Positions 1-7,733 of a stretch of 41,714 nucleotides of DNA are shown here, one piece after another. Under the pieces are notes generated by a model. The model did not search any database and had not been told where the DNA came from. It saw nothing but the letters and a program-made list of their open reading frames with translations. Position 1 is the first letter of the stretch, and the number at the start of each line of letters is the position of its first letter. The position numbers and the translations under genes are program-made. This stretch comes from JBFWVD01 sp050246915 (GTDB lineage: Bacteria; Actinomycetota; Acidimicrobiia; Acidimicrobiales; Ilumatobacteraceae), in NCBI GenBank assembly GCA_050246915.1, contig JBFWVD010000047.1, forward strand, positions 1 to 41,714, read 5' to 3'.

Positions 1-2
1 TC

Positions 3-1364
3 GATCTCTCCGATGACGTGACCCGGGCTCGACGCGACGTGGCCAACGCACTCGACGTCGTCCAACTCGCGCCGGGACTGCTCGGAGGACAGGAAGATCG
101 TCGCTATTTCCTGGCCCTGCTGACACCAGCGGAGCTTCGGGGCACCATCGGCATCGTCGGGAGCTACGGCACCGTCACCGCGAGCGACGGAACGATCTCG
201 CTCGAGCAGATCGGCCGCAACAACGACCTCAACGAGAACGGCGTGCCGGCAGCGAGCCGGGTGCTGAACGCCCCAGCGGACTACATCGACCGCTACGCGA
301 GCTTCGACCCCCAAGCCACGTGGCAGAACATCCCGCTCAGCCCCGACTGGCCGACCAACGCCGCCGTGATGGCTGACGTCTATCCGCAATCAGGTGGTCA
401 GCCGGTCGACGGCGTCATCGGCATGGACCCAGTGGCCCTCGCTGCCTTCCTCCAGATCACGGGGCCGATCACCGTGCCGAGCTGGCCGGAACCGATCACG
501 TCAGAGAACGCTCGACAGATCCTGCTGTTCGATCAGTACGGCGCCTTCGGCGAACGCACCGACCGTGTGAGCTTCCTGGGCGAGGTGGCCACGGTGCTGT
601 GGACAGAGCTGCTCGAGACCGCGCCCGATCCAATCGCTCTTGCCGACGCACTCGGACCCGCCGCCCGGGAAGGGCATCTGATGATGTGGGCGAAGGACGC
701 CGACGAGCAGGCACTGTTCCGTCGGTTGGGTGTTTCGGGGCAACTGGCGCCGCTCGTCGGTGACGACACCGTCGCCGTCACCGGCATCAACACCGGTGGC
801 GACAAGCTCGACCTGTTCCTGGAACGCACGGTCGACTACGAGGTGGAGTGGGATCCCACTGCCGGGAGCATCGATGCCGAGGCGACGGTGACGCTCCACA
901 ACGCGGCACCGGCGACCGGGCTCCCGGGCTACATCACCGGCCTGTCGGACGGATCGAAAAGCGTCGAGGCACAGAACCGCAACTGGAACACCCTCTACAC
1001 GCCACTCGATCTCGTCGATGCCACGTTGGACGGCGAGCCAGTCGGGCCCGCCATACAGACGGAACTGGGCCGGAATGCGATCAGCCAGTACATCCGGCTC
1101 GACGCCGGCGCAACCAGCACCTTCTCGGTCCGCCTCACGGGCCAGATCGTCGGTACCCAATATCGGGTCGCCGTGACCCGTCAAGTGACGGTCCAACCCG
1201 AACGGTTCACGATCACGGTAAAGGTCCCTCCGGGCTGGTCACTCGCCACTCCAGAGGAAAATGCCACGCTGACTGGCGATGCGACCACTATGAGTGTTAC
1301 CTTGGGTCCTGAGCGCGACCACCTAGTGGTCTTCAATGCTCAAGATCTGGCTAGGGATGGCTGA
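3..1364 (+). CDS. DUF4012 domain protein, 3' part
   Basis: The frame is open from the first bases of the window, so the gene begins upstream and only about 450 C-terminal residues are visible. The text matches the DUF4012 family, with the characteristic stretch ERRYFLALLTPAELRGTIG-like near the start (here DRRYFLALLTPAELRG), then a 'GVIGMDP' motif and a late beta-rich region ending in 'DHLVVFNAQ'. DUF4012 proteins are usually large membrane-anchored extracytoplasmic proteins found near polysaccharide or cell-envelope genes; their biochemical role is not established. The gene ends 31 bp before a wall-anchored protein on the same strand, which fits a cell-surface locus. Family assignment is from recognition of the sequence pattern; function is unknown. 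Confidence 0.8.
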   Translation, partial: DLSDDVTRARRDVANALDVVQLAPGLLGGQEDRRYFLALLTPAELRGTIGIVGSYGTVTASDGTISLEQIGRNNDLNENGVPAASRVLNAPADYIDRYASFDPQATWQNIPLSPDWPTNAAVMADVYPQSGGQPVDGVIGMDPVALAAFLQITGPITVPSWPEPITSENARQILLFDQYGAFGERTDRVSFLGEVATVLWTELLETAPDPIALADALGPAAREGHLMMWAKDADEQALFRRLGVSGQLAPLVGDDTVAVTGINTGGDKLDLFLERTVDYEVEWDPTAGSIDAEATVTLHNAAPATGLPGYITGLSDGSKSVEAQNRNWNTLYTPLDLVDATLDGEPVGPAIQTELGRNAISQYIRLDAGATSTFSVRLTGQIVGTQYRVAVTRQVTVQPERFTITVKVPPGWSLATPEENATLTGDATTMSVTLGPERDHLVVFNAQDLARDG

Positions 1365-1389
1365 CTGTGCGCGTGCCCAGTGGCACAAT
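1361..1389 (+). promoter_or_regulatory. Candidate leaderless promoter
   Basis: CTGACT (1361-1366) and CACAAT (1384-1389) are spaced by 17 nt, and the ATG at 1396 lies only 6 nt after the -10-like box. There is no Shine-Dalgarno sequence before that ATG. This is the arrangement expected for leaderless transcription, which is common in actinobacteria. Each box matches the consensus at 4 of 6 positions, so the call is tentative. Confidence 0.4.
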
Positions 1390-1395
1390 CCTGCT

Positions 1396-2238
1396 ATGCA
1401 CACACGGGCGGCTCTCACCGCACTCCTCACAGCAACTGTTGGAATTGCCGCGACGGTGACCCTTGCAGGGCCCGTGCTTGCCGGGCAGGGCGGCCCGTAT
1501 GAGGACGCATTCCACATTCAGTCGGTCGAGCCGTCACCCGCAGTGGCCGGCACCGTCGTGCGTATCCACGTCGAGGAGCGAAACAGCACCGGGTACTTCA
1601 TCCCGTTCACGCTGAGCGGTCCGTGCATCAGCACGTACACCTACGACCCCAACGCCTACAAGCTGCCGTTCGCGTACAAGGGTCAGTTCCACGCCGACCT
1701 CAAGCTCAAGTCCGACTACTCGGGCAAGTGCACCATCACCGTGTCCGGAAACGGTCTGTCCGCCAGCCACACCTTCTCGGTGACCGCCAGCAAGAAGATC
1801 GAAAAGGACGAGGACGAGTGGTCAGAGGACAAGGACGAGACGTCCCCGGTGAAGAAGGACGAGCCGAAGGTCATCAAGAAGGACCAGACCCCGGTCAAGA
1901 AAGATGATCCCAAGGGCGCTCCTGCCGTCAGCGGTGACACCTTCGACAGCACGCTCCAGTCGGTTCGAAGCGAGGCCCTGCCGACTCAGCAGGCATCAGT
2001 AGCCATCGAGTCCGCCTCTGTCGTGGTCAATGCGACTCCGGCGAGCGTCACCCAGTCGGCCACTCAGGTCGCGGGCGTCAGCGTCACCAACGCCGCGGTC
2101 ACCTTGCCCCGCACTGGGTCGTCGAGCATGACCCAGGCCTGGTTCGGCGCAGCCCTGGCCCTCATCGGTGGCGGGTTCGTGTTCTTCGCCCGCCGCAAGG
2201 CGCGGCACGCCGACATCCGCAGCCGCTACCTGAGCTGA
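1396..2238 (+). CDS. LPXTG-anchored surface protein (LPRTG)
   Basis: This 280-aa protein has a Sec signal peptide (MHTRAALTALLTATVG..., cleavage likely near PVLAG). It continues with a roughly 110-residue beta-rich extracellular domain, then a strongly charged K/D/E stalk (about residues 135-180), then an A/S/V/T-rich spacer. The C-terminus is a complete sortase signal: LPRTG at 2104-2118, a hydrophobic segment (AWFGAALALIGGGFVFF) and a basic tail (ARRKARH). It is therefore expected to be covalently attached to the cell wall by a sortase; no sortase gene lies in the window. The start at 1396 is preferred over an upstream ATG at 1336 because it places the signal peptide at the N-terminus and avoids overlap with the DUF4012 gene. 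Ligand or role is unknown. Confidence 0.85.
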   Translation: MHTRAALTALLTATVGIAATVTLAGPVLAGQGGPYEDAFHIQSVEPSPAVAGTVVRIHVEERNSTGYFIPFTLSGPCISTYTYDPNAYKLPFAYKGQFHADLKLKSDYSGKCTITVSGNGLSASHTFSVTASKKIEKDEDEWSEDKDETSPVKKDEPKVIKKDQTPVKKDDPKGAPAVSGDTFDSTLQSVRSEALPTQQASVAIESASVVVNATPASVTQSATQVAGVSVTNAAVTLPRTGSSSMTQAWFGAALALIGGGFVFFARRKARHADIRSRYLS

Positions 2239-2271
2239 CGACACTGGGGCAACCCAGCATTCAACGCAAAC

Positions 2272-2307
2272 CGCTGATGGCGAGCCTCTCGGGGCTCGCC
2301 ATCAGCG
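2272..2307 (+). terminator. Strong hairpin, likely terminator
   Basis: There is a perfect 15-bp stem (CGCTGATGGCGAGCC and its complement) with a 6-nt loop, 33 bp after the stop of the first LPRTG gene. No T-tract follows, as is common for hairpin terminators in high-GC actinobacteria. Confidence 0.7.
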
Positions 2308-2387
2308 CGTTCAGCCCCGAATGCCGCGGACACTCGTCTGAATTCTGATCGGGTATCCGCGCGCACCTTGACAACCGCTGCAAGGCT

Positions 2388-3125
2388 GTGCCCGTGCACA
2401 ACCGATGGGCCTTCGGGCTCGGGGCGCTCGCCCTGAGCTCAGGGGCGTTCATCACACTTGCGCCCTTGGTGTCGGCCGAGCCGATCACCAGCTTGGGTGC
2501 GTTCACATCTCCGACGCCCAACTCGCAACATGTCCGCGGCGAGCTCCTCACGCTCCGCCTCACCCAGACCAGTCACCTCCTGCGCGAGTCGGGGTCGACG
2601 TTTCCCGCCGTGGCTTTCACGAGCGACACCGGGTGTGTGAACGCTGCGGTGTTCGACACCGTCTACACGAGGGTCGACGAGCGTGACATCTCGGTCACCA
2701 CGCCGGTACTTCCTGGCGCCAAGCCGGGACCATGCACGATCACCGCTGAGGAGCAGGACGGCGCGAAGGACACCGAATCGGTGACGATTGAGATCGTCGA
2801 ACCAGCAGTGACTGCGCAACCGAGCGAGGTCGCAGGAACCGATGTCACAAACCCGTCGGCACCGACCACGGTGCCCGGTGTGAGTTCCGTGACGGTGGCA
2901 CCGAGCGACACAACAACCGCAGCCCCCGGCGTCGCTGCGGCGACCACGGTGCCTGCCCCGCAGGTCGCCGGCGTGACCGTGGCTCCGAACCAGGTGGCGA
3001 ACGGAAGCCTTCCCCGCACCGGTTCGTCACCAATGGACCAGGTGTGGCTCGGTGTGCTGCTCCTGGGTGCCGGTGCAGTGTTCACTGCGCTGGCCAAGCG
3101 GTCACAGGCGTCCCGCTCCGCCTGA
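2388..3125 (+). CDS. Second LPXTG-anchored surface protein
   Basis: This 245-aa protein (244 or 243 if the in-frame GTG at 2394 is used) has a signal peptide (RWAFGLGALALSSGAFITLAP, cut near VSA). A short extracellular domain of about 100 residues holds two cysteines that could form a disulfide. A T/A/P/V-rich stalk follows, then the sorting signal LPRTG (3009-3023), a hydrophobic span and a basic tail (KRSQASR). Its spacer and sorting signal resemble those of the preceding gene (QVAGV...LPRTGSS), so the pair look like divergent paralogs exported to the cell wall. The two genes are separated by a strong hairpin, so they are probably transcribed separately. Function is unknown. Confidence 0.85.
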   Translation: MPVHNRWAFGLGALALSSGAFITLAPLVSAEPITSLGAFTSPTPNSQHVRGELLTLRLTQTSHLLRESGSTFPAVAFTSDTGCVNAAVFDTVYTRVDERDISVTTPVLPGAKPGPCTITAEEQDGAKDTESVTIEIVEPAVTAQPSEVAGTDVTNPSAPTTVPGVSSVTVAPSDTTTAAPGVAAATTVPAPQVAGVTVAPNQVANGSLPRTGSSPMDQVWLGVLLLGAGAVFTALAKRSQASRSA

Positions 3126-3166
3126 CGTCCCGCCTCTCGCCCCTCCCTCGCCTCTCCCCCCGCTCG

Positions 3167-3218
3167 CCCCGGCCCCTTGCCCCGGCCCCTTGCCCCGGCC
3201 CCTTGCCCCGGCCCCTTG
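3167..3218 (+). repeat. Four tandem copies of a 13-bp unit
   Basis: CCCCGGCCCCTTG is repeated exactly four times and followed by a partial copy (CCCCG). It lies in the intergenic region between the LPXTG gene and the convergent dcd gene. It is a simple tandem repeat liable to slippage; no coding function is apparent. Confidence 0.95.
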
Positions 3219-3241
3219 CCCCGCGAAGTTCCGAAGGTTGT

Positions 3242-3260
3242 GATCGCTCAGCGATCTTTT
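3242..3260 (+). terminator. Rho-independent-like terminator
   Basis: GATCGC-TCA-GCGATC is immediately followed by TTTT. It has a 6-bp stem and a 3-nt loop, and lies 117 bp after the stop of the second LPXTG gene and before the convergent dcd. The stem is short but the T-run makes it plausible. Confidence 0.5.
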
Positions 3261-3312
3261 CGTGCGGGACTTCTGCGAGCGACGAGTGAACCGGGCCGAA
3301 AGGGAAAGCGAC

Positions 3313-3876
3313 TCAGCGGAAGTTCTCGAAGTAGCGGCTCGGGGTCGGGCCGCGTTGACCTTGGTACTTCGACCCGTTCTTCGATGACCCGTAGGGGTTG
3401 TCCGCCGGCGTGGTCATCTGAAGAAAGCTGACCTGACCGATCTTCATCTTCGGGTACAGCGTGATGGGAAGGTTTGCCACGTTCGACAACTCGAGCGTGA
3501 TGTGTCCGTCGAAGCCGGCGTCGATGAAGCCAGCGGTGGAGTGGATGAGCAACCCGAGTCGACCGAGCGAGCTCTTGCCTTCGATGCGGGCCACCATGTC
3601 GTCGGGGACACCGACACGCTCGAGTGTCGAGCCGAGCACGAACTCACCGGGGTGCAACATGAACACGCCGTCGTCGGGAATGGTCACCAGCTCGGTGAGG
3701 TCCTCGAGGTCTTGCTTCACATCGATGACACCGGCGGTGTGGTTGCGAAAGACCCGGAAGAGTCGATCCAACTTGAGGTCGATGGAGCTGGGTTGGATGC
3801 ACGATTCGTCGAGCGGATCGATCACGATCCGACCCGCCTCGAGTGCCTGACGCAGGGAGCGGTCGGACAAGATCAT
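3313..3876 (-). CDS. dcd: dCTP deaminase, bifunctional (dUTP-forming/dUMP-forming) type
   Basis: This 187-aa protein is full length for the family. It catalyses deamination of dCTP in the cytoplasm, feeding dTMP synthesis. The core reads GKSSLGRLGLLIHSTAGFID followed by GHITLELSN, with the catalytic glutamate at position 129. The C-terminal signature GSKYQGQRGPTPSR closes over the nucleotide. The HSTAGFID loop and the C-terminus resemble the bifunctional dCTP deaminase/dUTPase of Mycobacterium tuberculosis more than the monofunctional E. coli Dcd; this subtype call is by resemblance. It lies 25 bp downstream of a phoX-like gene on the same strand and could be co-transcribed with it. Confidence 0.95.
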   Translation of the reverse strand: MILSDRSLRQALEAGRIVIDPLDESCIQPSSIDLKLDRLFRVFRNHTAGVIDVKQDLEDLTELVTIPDDGVFMLHPGEFVLGSTLERVGVPDDMVARIEGKSSLGRLGLLIHSTAGFIDAGFDGHITLELSNVANLPITLYPKMKIGQVSFLQMTTPADNPYGSSKNGSKYQGQRGPTPSRYFENFR

Positions 3877-3897
3877 CGGGATCGGACCCTAGCTCGT

Positions 3898-5886
3898 GAC
3901 ATCAGGTGCCGATCTTGCCGCCACCGATCTTGCGGATGACCACCGTTGCCGAGCGAGGGCGCCCGTCGGCATCGAAGTCGGGCCAGTTGCTCACCAGACG
4001 CGGGTTGGCCGGCGTGGGTGTTCCCCAGAACGTCGTGGTCTCACCGGGATGCTGCACGTTGACGAACATCGTCTGCTGATCCGGTGTGGCGATGACGCCC
4101 GTGATCTCACAGCCGCGCGGTCCGACCAGGAAGCGGCGAACCTCACCGGTGTTGGGATCGGCAGCGAACATGGCGTTGTTGCCGATGTGGTCATAGCCGC
4201 GCTCAGGCCGGTTCTGCGACGAGTTCGAGATGTCGGTCTGGATCCACAAGCGACCGTCGGGGTCCATCCACAACCCGTCGGGCGAGCCGAGGATGTCGCC
4301 GTTGGGAACGACGCTCGCGTCGTAGGCCGGGTCACCGGCGAGCAGGAAGATGTCCCAGGAGAACGTGAGGGACGTGTGGTCGCCATGAGCCTCGGAGAGA
4401 CGAGCGATGTGACCGTACGGGTTCGGGTTGCGAGGGCTGATGCCGGCACTGCCGGAGCTGCCGTTGGTGAGGCTCACGTACACGTCGTTGGTCTTGGGGT
4501 GCACGGTGATCCACTCGGGGCGATCGAGCTTCGTGGCACCCATGGCATCAGCGGCTTGGCGAGTGCGCAGGAGCACATCGGCCTGATCGGCCCAGCCGTT
4601 CGCCACGGTCAGTGCGCCCTTGCCGTGGACCATGGGCAGCCATTCACCGGTGCCACTCGCATCGAACTTGGCGACGTACAACCGGCCGTGGTCGAGCGGG
4701 CTCTTGCCCTGGCGACGCAGCTTGCGCCAGCTGTCGGAGCCGACGAACTTGTAGAGATAGTCCTTGTCCTCATCGTCACCGGTGTAGACGACAACCCGGC
4801 CGTTGCTCTCCACGACGGTGGCACCTTCGTGCTTGATGCGGCCGAGCGCTGTGCGCTTCACCGGGGTCGACGTCGGGTCGAACGGATCGATCTCGACCAC
4901 CCAGCCGAAGCGATTCGGTTCGTTGCGGTTCAGGTTCAGGTCGAATCGGGCCGGATCACCGACGTGCCACTTGTATCCGAAGCCTGCCGCGGAGATGCCG
5001 TATCGAGCCTCGTCTGCGGTGGCGACGAAGGGCGTCGACGATCCGAAGTAGCCGTTCCAGTTCTCCTCACATGTCAGGTAGGTGCCCCACGGGGTGTAGC
5101 CGTACGAACAGTTGTTGAGCGTTCCCATCGGAGCGTTGTTGGATGCCATCTTCGGGTGGTTGATCGACACCGGCCCGCTGAACGCCACGGGCGTCGACCC
5201 CGTGATGCGCCGGTTGTACTTCGAGTCGACCAAGCGCCACTTGCCGTTCACGAGGCGGATCTCGACCACCGAGACCCCATGACCGGCGAGGGCCTTGTCG
5301 ACCTTGTCCTTGGTCATCACCGTGCTGCCATCGCTGTAGAAGAGCACCTGATCGATGTACTCGTGGTTCACCACGAGCAAGCCACGCCGGCTGCCGTTGC
5401 GACCGCCATCGAGCGGGAAGTAGTGCATGCCGTCGTGATGGGCGCCGATCTGCTGGGCCTGCTCGATGGCCGTGTTCGACCCGTCCTTCTTCCAGGCCGG
5501 ACCGGTGGACAGCAGCGGGGTACCCCACGGGATGAGCACCTCGGCGACGTAGCCGTCGGCGACGATGAAAGCGTCGGCCTGACTGGGGGCCACCGAGGTG
5601 AAGCCGAGGAGCTTGCGCTTACGACGAGCGTCGTCGTCATCGTCACCGTCGTGACGGTCATAGGACTCGCCTGCGGTCGCTGACCCAGCGGCGAAGACAC
5701 CGAACATCGTGGCCGCCGCTGTTGCCAGGCCACCGGCCATCACACTGCGTCGAGTGAGCCGCGAGCCGATCATGTCGCTCAACGAGGAGTTGTCAGAGGG
5801 ATTGACGCCGTCGGTGTGGTCCAGATGCATGTGAGGCTCCTCGTCGGGACGGTGGGTGTCCGTGAACGAGGGTGAACCTAAGGACG
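3898..5886. repeat. Long direct repeat, copy A (2.0 kb, phoX)
   Basis: This segment is repeated at 24632-26620 in the same orientation with a constant offset of 20,734 bp. I find seven differences, all between 3956 and 4061 (3956, 3962, 4007, 4013, 4016, 4046, 4061). They are in codon phase with each other and all synonymous. Where I compared the remaining 1.8 kb I saw no difference, and the translations in all frames agree. Confidence 0.95.
3902..5830 (-). CDS. phoX: PhoX-family (DUF839) secreted phosphatase, copy 1
   Basis: This 642-aa protein carries a twin-arginine signal (SRLTRRSVMAGGLATAAA, cleavage near GSATA), so it is expected to be folded in the cytoplasm and exported by Tat. DUF839/PhoX motifs are present in order: a GSRRGLLVVNHEY segment, NNCSYGYTPWGTYLTCEENW, KHEGATVV, TGDDEDKDYLYKFV, and a C-terminal DGLWMDPDGRLWIQTD. 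PhoX enzymes are Fe/Ca-dependent alkaline phosphatases that release phosphate from organic esters. The start at 5830 is chosen because GAGGAG lies 6 nt upstream; a longer frame to 5914 exists. It is followed by dcd on the same strand. An identical protein is encoded at 24636-26564. Substrate range cannot be told from sequence. Confidence 0.9.
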   Translation of the reverse strand: MHLDHTDGVNPSDNSSLSDMIGSRLTRRSVMAGGLATAAATMFGVFAAGSATAGESYDRHDGDDDDDARRKRKLLGFTSVAPSQADAFIVADGYVAEVLIPWGTPLLSTGPAWKKDGSNTAIEQAQQIGAHHDGMHYFPLDGGRNGSRRGLLVVNHEYIDQVLFYSDGSTVMTKDKVDKALAGHGVSVVEIRLVNGKWRLVDSKYNRRITGSTPVAFSGPVSINHPKMASNNAPMGTLNNCSYGYTPWGTYLTCEENWNGYFGSSTPFVATADEARYGISAAGFGYKWHVGDPARFDLNLNRNEPNRFGWVVEIDPFDPTSTPVKRTALGRIKHEGATVVESNGRVVVYTGDDEDKDYLYKFVGSDSWRKLRRQGKSPLDHGRLYVAKFDASGTGEWLPMVHGKGALTVANGWADQADVLLRTRQAADAMGATKLDRPEWITVHPKTNDVYVSLTNGSSGSAGISPRNPNPYGHIARLSEAHGDHTSLTFSWDIFLLAGDPAYDASVVPNGDILGSPDGLWMDPDGRLWIQTDISNSSQNRPERGYDHIGNNAMFAADPNTGEVRRFLVGPRGCEITGVIATPDQQTMFVNVQHPGETTTFWGTPTPANPRLVSNWPDFDADGRPRSATVVIRKIGGGKIGT

Positions 5887-5948
5887 GCGGTCGAACCGGA
5901 GCCGACGACTGCATTGCCAGCGATTGGCCGCTACATGAACACTCGGGG
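5862..5948 (-). promoter_or_regulatory. PHO-box-like repeats upstream of phoX copy 1
   Basis: Reading the minus strand, GTTCAC occurs twice 10 nt apart (5872-5877 and 5862-5867), just upstream of the ribosome-binding site, and GTTCAT occurs at 5935-5940. Actinobacterial PhoP operators are direct repeats of GTTCA-type units spaced by 11 nt, so the similarity is suggestive but the spacing is off by one. A 28-bp block around the third unit (5921-5948) is identical upstream of the second phoX copy although the sequence next to it has diverged, which argues that it is functional. Confidence 0.45.
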
Positions 5949-6012
5949 GTTCAGCGCCTCGACACGCGTTGGGCCAGCACGAACCCGGTGTTGCTACAGT
6001 CCTTGCCGCCTC

Positions 6013-6086
6013 GCGGATGTAGTTCAATGGCAGAACATCAGCTTCCCAAGCTGAATATGCGGGTTCGATTCCCGTCATCCGCTCCA
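6013..6086 (+). tRNA. tRNA-Gly (CCC)
   Basis: This is a 74-nt cloverleaf with a perfect 7-bp acceptor stem (GCGGATG/CATCCGC). The anticodon stem is TCAGC/GCTGA with loop TTCCCAA (anticodon CCC). The T-arm is GCGGG-TTCGATT-CCCGT and the terminal TCCA is encoded. An integrase gene lies 126 bp downstream, so the 3' end is the likely integration target of the adjoining element. Confidence 0.95.
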
Positions 6087-6168
6087 AAATCCTCCGGCGT
6101 GAAGTGCCTGGTCAGAGGGTCCGTGTGATCCCACCAGCGCAACTCCCGACTCTGCTGACGATTCTGCC

Positions 6169-6190
6169 GTGCCTACAGTATGCCTAGAAC
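6169..6190. repeat. Paired 11-nt repeats before the integrase
   Basis: GTGCCTACAGT is followed directly by ATGCCTAGAAC. Two near-identical units with the same 11-nt pitch recur at 24503-24524. A position between the tRNA and the integrase start fits arm-type binding sites of a tyrosine recombinase; this is inference. Confidence 0.5.
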
Positions 6191-6211
6191 GACGAGGCAC
6201 AAGGGGTTCTC

Positions 6212-7327
6212 GTGGCAAAGACCCGGGCGTTTGGGACGATTCGTAAGCTCCAGAGCGGCCGCTTCCAAGCGCGCTACTGGCACCTCGGCAAGCAGATCTC
6301 CGCAGGCGCCACGTTCCCCACCAAAGGCGACGCTCACGCGTGGTTGTCCAGCGTCGAAACCGACATCAATCGCGGTGAGCGGTTGGACCCACGGAGCGGG
6401 ACAGTGAAGTTCGGTGCCTACGCGACCGAGTGGCTAGAGCATCGTTCGCTCCGCCCTCGGACGCGGGACACGTATGCGTCGCAGCTCCGGCATATCGTCG
6501 CCCGCTTCGAGCGGGCCGAACTGCGGGACATCACCCCAGGCGATGTCAGGGCCTGGCACGGGCGCCTGGCGAGATCGGACCTCAACCCGAACACCACCGC
6601 CAAGGTGTACCGGCTGTTTCGCACGATCATGGCCACCGCCGTCGCTGACGGACTCCTCCGCTCAAACCCGGTCGGTATCAAGGGCGCCGCGGTCGAACGC
6701 TCCGTCGAGCGCCCATTGCTCACCTGGGACGAAGTCGGCCGCCTGGCCGACGCCATCGATCCGCGGTTTCGCGCACTGGTGTGGCTGGCGGCGACGTCTG
6801 GTCTCCGGTTCGGGGAACTCACCGGACTGGACCGCTCCCGGGTCGACCTCGCCGCCAGCACTGTCCGGGTCGACCGAGCGCTCGGCTTCGTCACCGGTCA
6901 GGGGGCGACACTCGGACCACCGAAGTCCGACGCCGCCACCCGAGTCGTCGCCCTGCCGGCGACGATCATCGAGTTGCTCCGAGCGCACATGGACACGTAC
7001 GTGGCCCGTGGCCCTGACGCATTGGTCTTCACCTCGTTCAAGGGTCGTCCGCTCCTGAACCGCTACTTCGCACCATCGTGGGAGCGGGCCAAGGAAGGAG
7101 CACGCATCGACGAGACCGTGCGCTTCCACGACCTCCGCCATCTGGCGGGGACGGCCGCGGCGAGCGCGGGCGCGTCACTTCGGGAGGTGATGGCTCGGAT
7201 GGGTCATTCATCGAGTGAGGCATCGCTCCGATACCTCAAGGCGTCGGAGGCCCGCGATCACGAGATCGCCAGCGCCATCGACGATCGGATGCAGACGAGC
7301 ACGCGAGCGGTCCCCGCTCAGGCCTGA
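6212..7327 (+). CDS. int: Tyrosine recombinase (integrase)
   Basis: This 371-aa protein is a site-specific recombinase of the phage/ICE integrase family. Residues 1-60 form an arm-binding-like N-terminus (a beta-rich 'GRFQARYWHLGKQ' segment), 65-160 the SAM-like core-binding domain, and 170-350 the catalytic domain. The catalytic set is complete: R199 (TSGLRFGE), K238 (PPKSD), H306-x-x-R309 (FHDLRH), H332 (MGHSS) and the nucleophile Y341 (RYLKA). The start is GTG with AAGGGG upstream. It is located immediately after tRNA-Gly(CCC) and convergent with an excisionase-like gene, so it probably integrated, and may still mobilise, the element carrying the relaxase at 8216. Nothing suggests inactivation. 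Confidence 0.95.
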   Translation: MAKTRAFGTIRKLQSGRFQARYWHLGKQISAGATFPTKGDAHAWLSSVETDINRGERLDPRSGTVKFGAYATEWLEHRSLRPRTRDTYASQLRHIVARFERAELRDITPGDVRAWHGRLARSDLNPNTTAKVYRLFRTIMATAVADGLLRSNPVGIKGAAVERSVERPLLTWDEVGRLADAIDPRFRALVWLAATSGLRFGELTGLDRSRVDLAASTVRVDRALGFVTGQGATLGPPKSDAATRVVALPATIIELLRAHMDTYVARGPDALVFTSFKGRPLLNRYFAPSWERAKEGARIDETVRFHDLRHLAGTAAASAGASLREVMARMGHSSSEASLRYLKASEARDHEIASAIDDRMQTSTRAVPAQA

Positions 7328-7355
7328 TCCGGACGACGCTGGCGGCCTCTCGAAG

Positions 7356-7562
7356 TCAGCTTGCTGGTTCCCGCGAGTGCGACGCGATCCAACGCTCGAC
7401 TTCGATCGGGTCGAACCGGATGAGGTGGCCCCACTTGACGTAGGGGATCCGCCGCTCGGCCACGAGCCTTCGAATGTGACGTACCGGCACGCCGAGCAGC
7501 TCGGCGACGCCGACGACATCGAGCAGCGATCGCGGCGCATCGGGCTTGGGAGAAGTGGCCAT
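7356..7562 (-). CDS. Excisionase-like MerR-type HTH protein
   Basis: This 68-aa protein is one small winged-helix domain of the excisionase/helix-turn-helix-17 type: 'LLDVVGVAELLGVPVRHIRR', then LVAERRIPYVKWGHLIRFD and EVERWIA. Such proteins bind DNA near att sites and turn integrase toward excision, or regulate the element. The start at 7562 has AAGGAG 8 nt upstream; an in-frame start at 7598 is less likely. It is convergent with the integrase, with a 28-bp gap. A TTGACA-containing promoter lies upstream. Confidence 0.85.
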   Translation of the reverse strand: MATSPKPDAPRSLLDVVGVAELLGVPVRHIRRLVAERRIPYVKWGHLIRFDPIEVERWIASHSREPAS

Positions 7563-7616
7563 GGTGTTGTCTCCTTGTTCGTTTGCAACCTGACCCACGC
7601 GATAAGCGCGCTACGC

Positions 7617-7646
7617 GTTACAGACGCGACATGAATTGCCTGTCAA
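7617..7646 (-). promoter_or_regulatory. Candidate promoter of the excisionase gene
   Basis: On the minus strand there is a perfect TTGACA (7646-7641), an 18-nt spacer and TGTAAC (7622-7617). Transcription would begin near 7610, giving a leader of about 48 nt before the ATG at 7562. Confidence 0.5.
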
Positions 7647-7689
7647 GGTGACTTGCGCGCTCTCAAAGGGACGCGCGGGGCCACACGGG

Positions 7690-7733
7690 TCATCACGGTG
7701 TCGGTGATGATCTTGGTCACAGACCTGGTGACC
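7690..7733. other. Paired hairpins, candidate oriT region
   Basis: Two consecutive inverted repeats lie here, each with a 7-nt loop: TCATCAC-GGTGTCG-GTGATGA (7690-7710) and GGTCAC-AGACCTG-GTGACC (7715-7733). They sit in the 650-bp gap (7563-8215) between the excisionase and relaxase genes, where oriT of a MobF element would be expected. I see no convincing gene elsewhere in that gap. The relaxase reading frame happens to be open back to 7814, but its upstream part shows no family similarity. Confidence 0.4.

Noticed and set aside
3044..3431. Proline-rich short frames over the tandem repeat
   Set aside because: They are produced by the 13-bp C-rich repeat and have no start signal or family.
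3896..5683. 595-codon open frame on the + strand, repeated at 24192-26417
   Set aside because: It is antisense to phoX in both copies, with composition typical of the complement of a high-GC gene and no family similarity. Its conservation is due to the phoX duplication.
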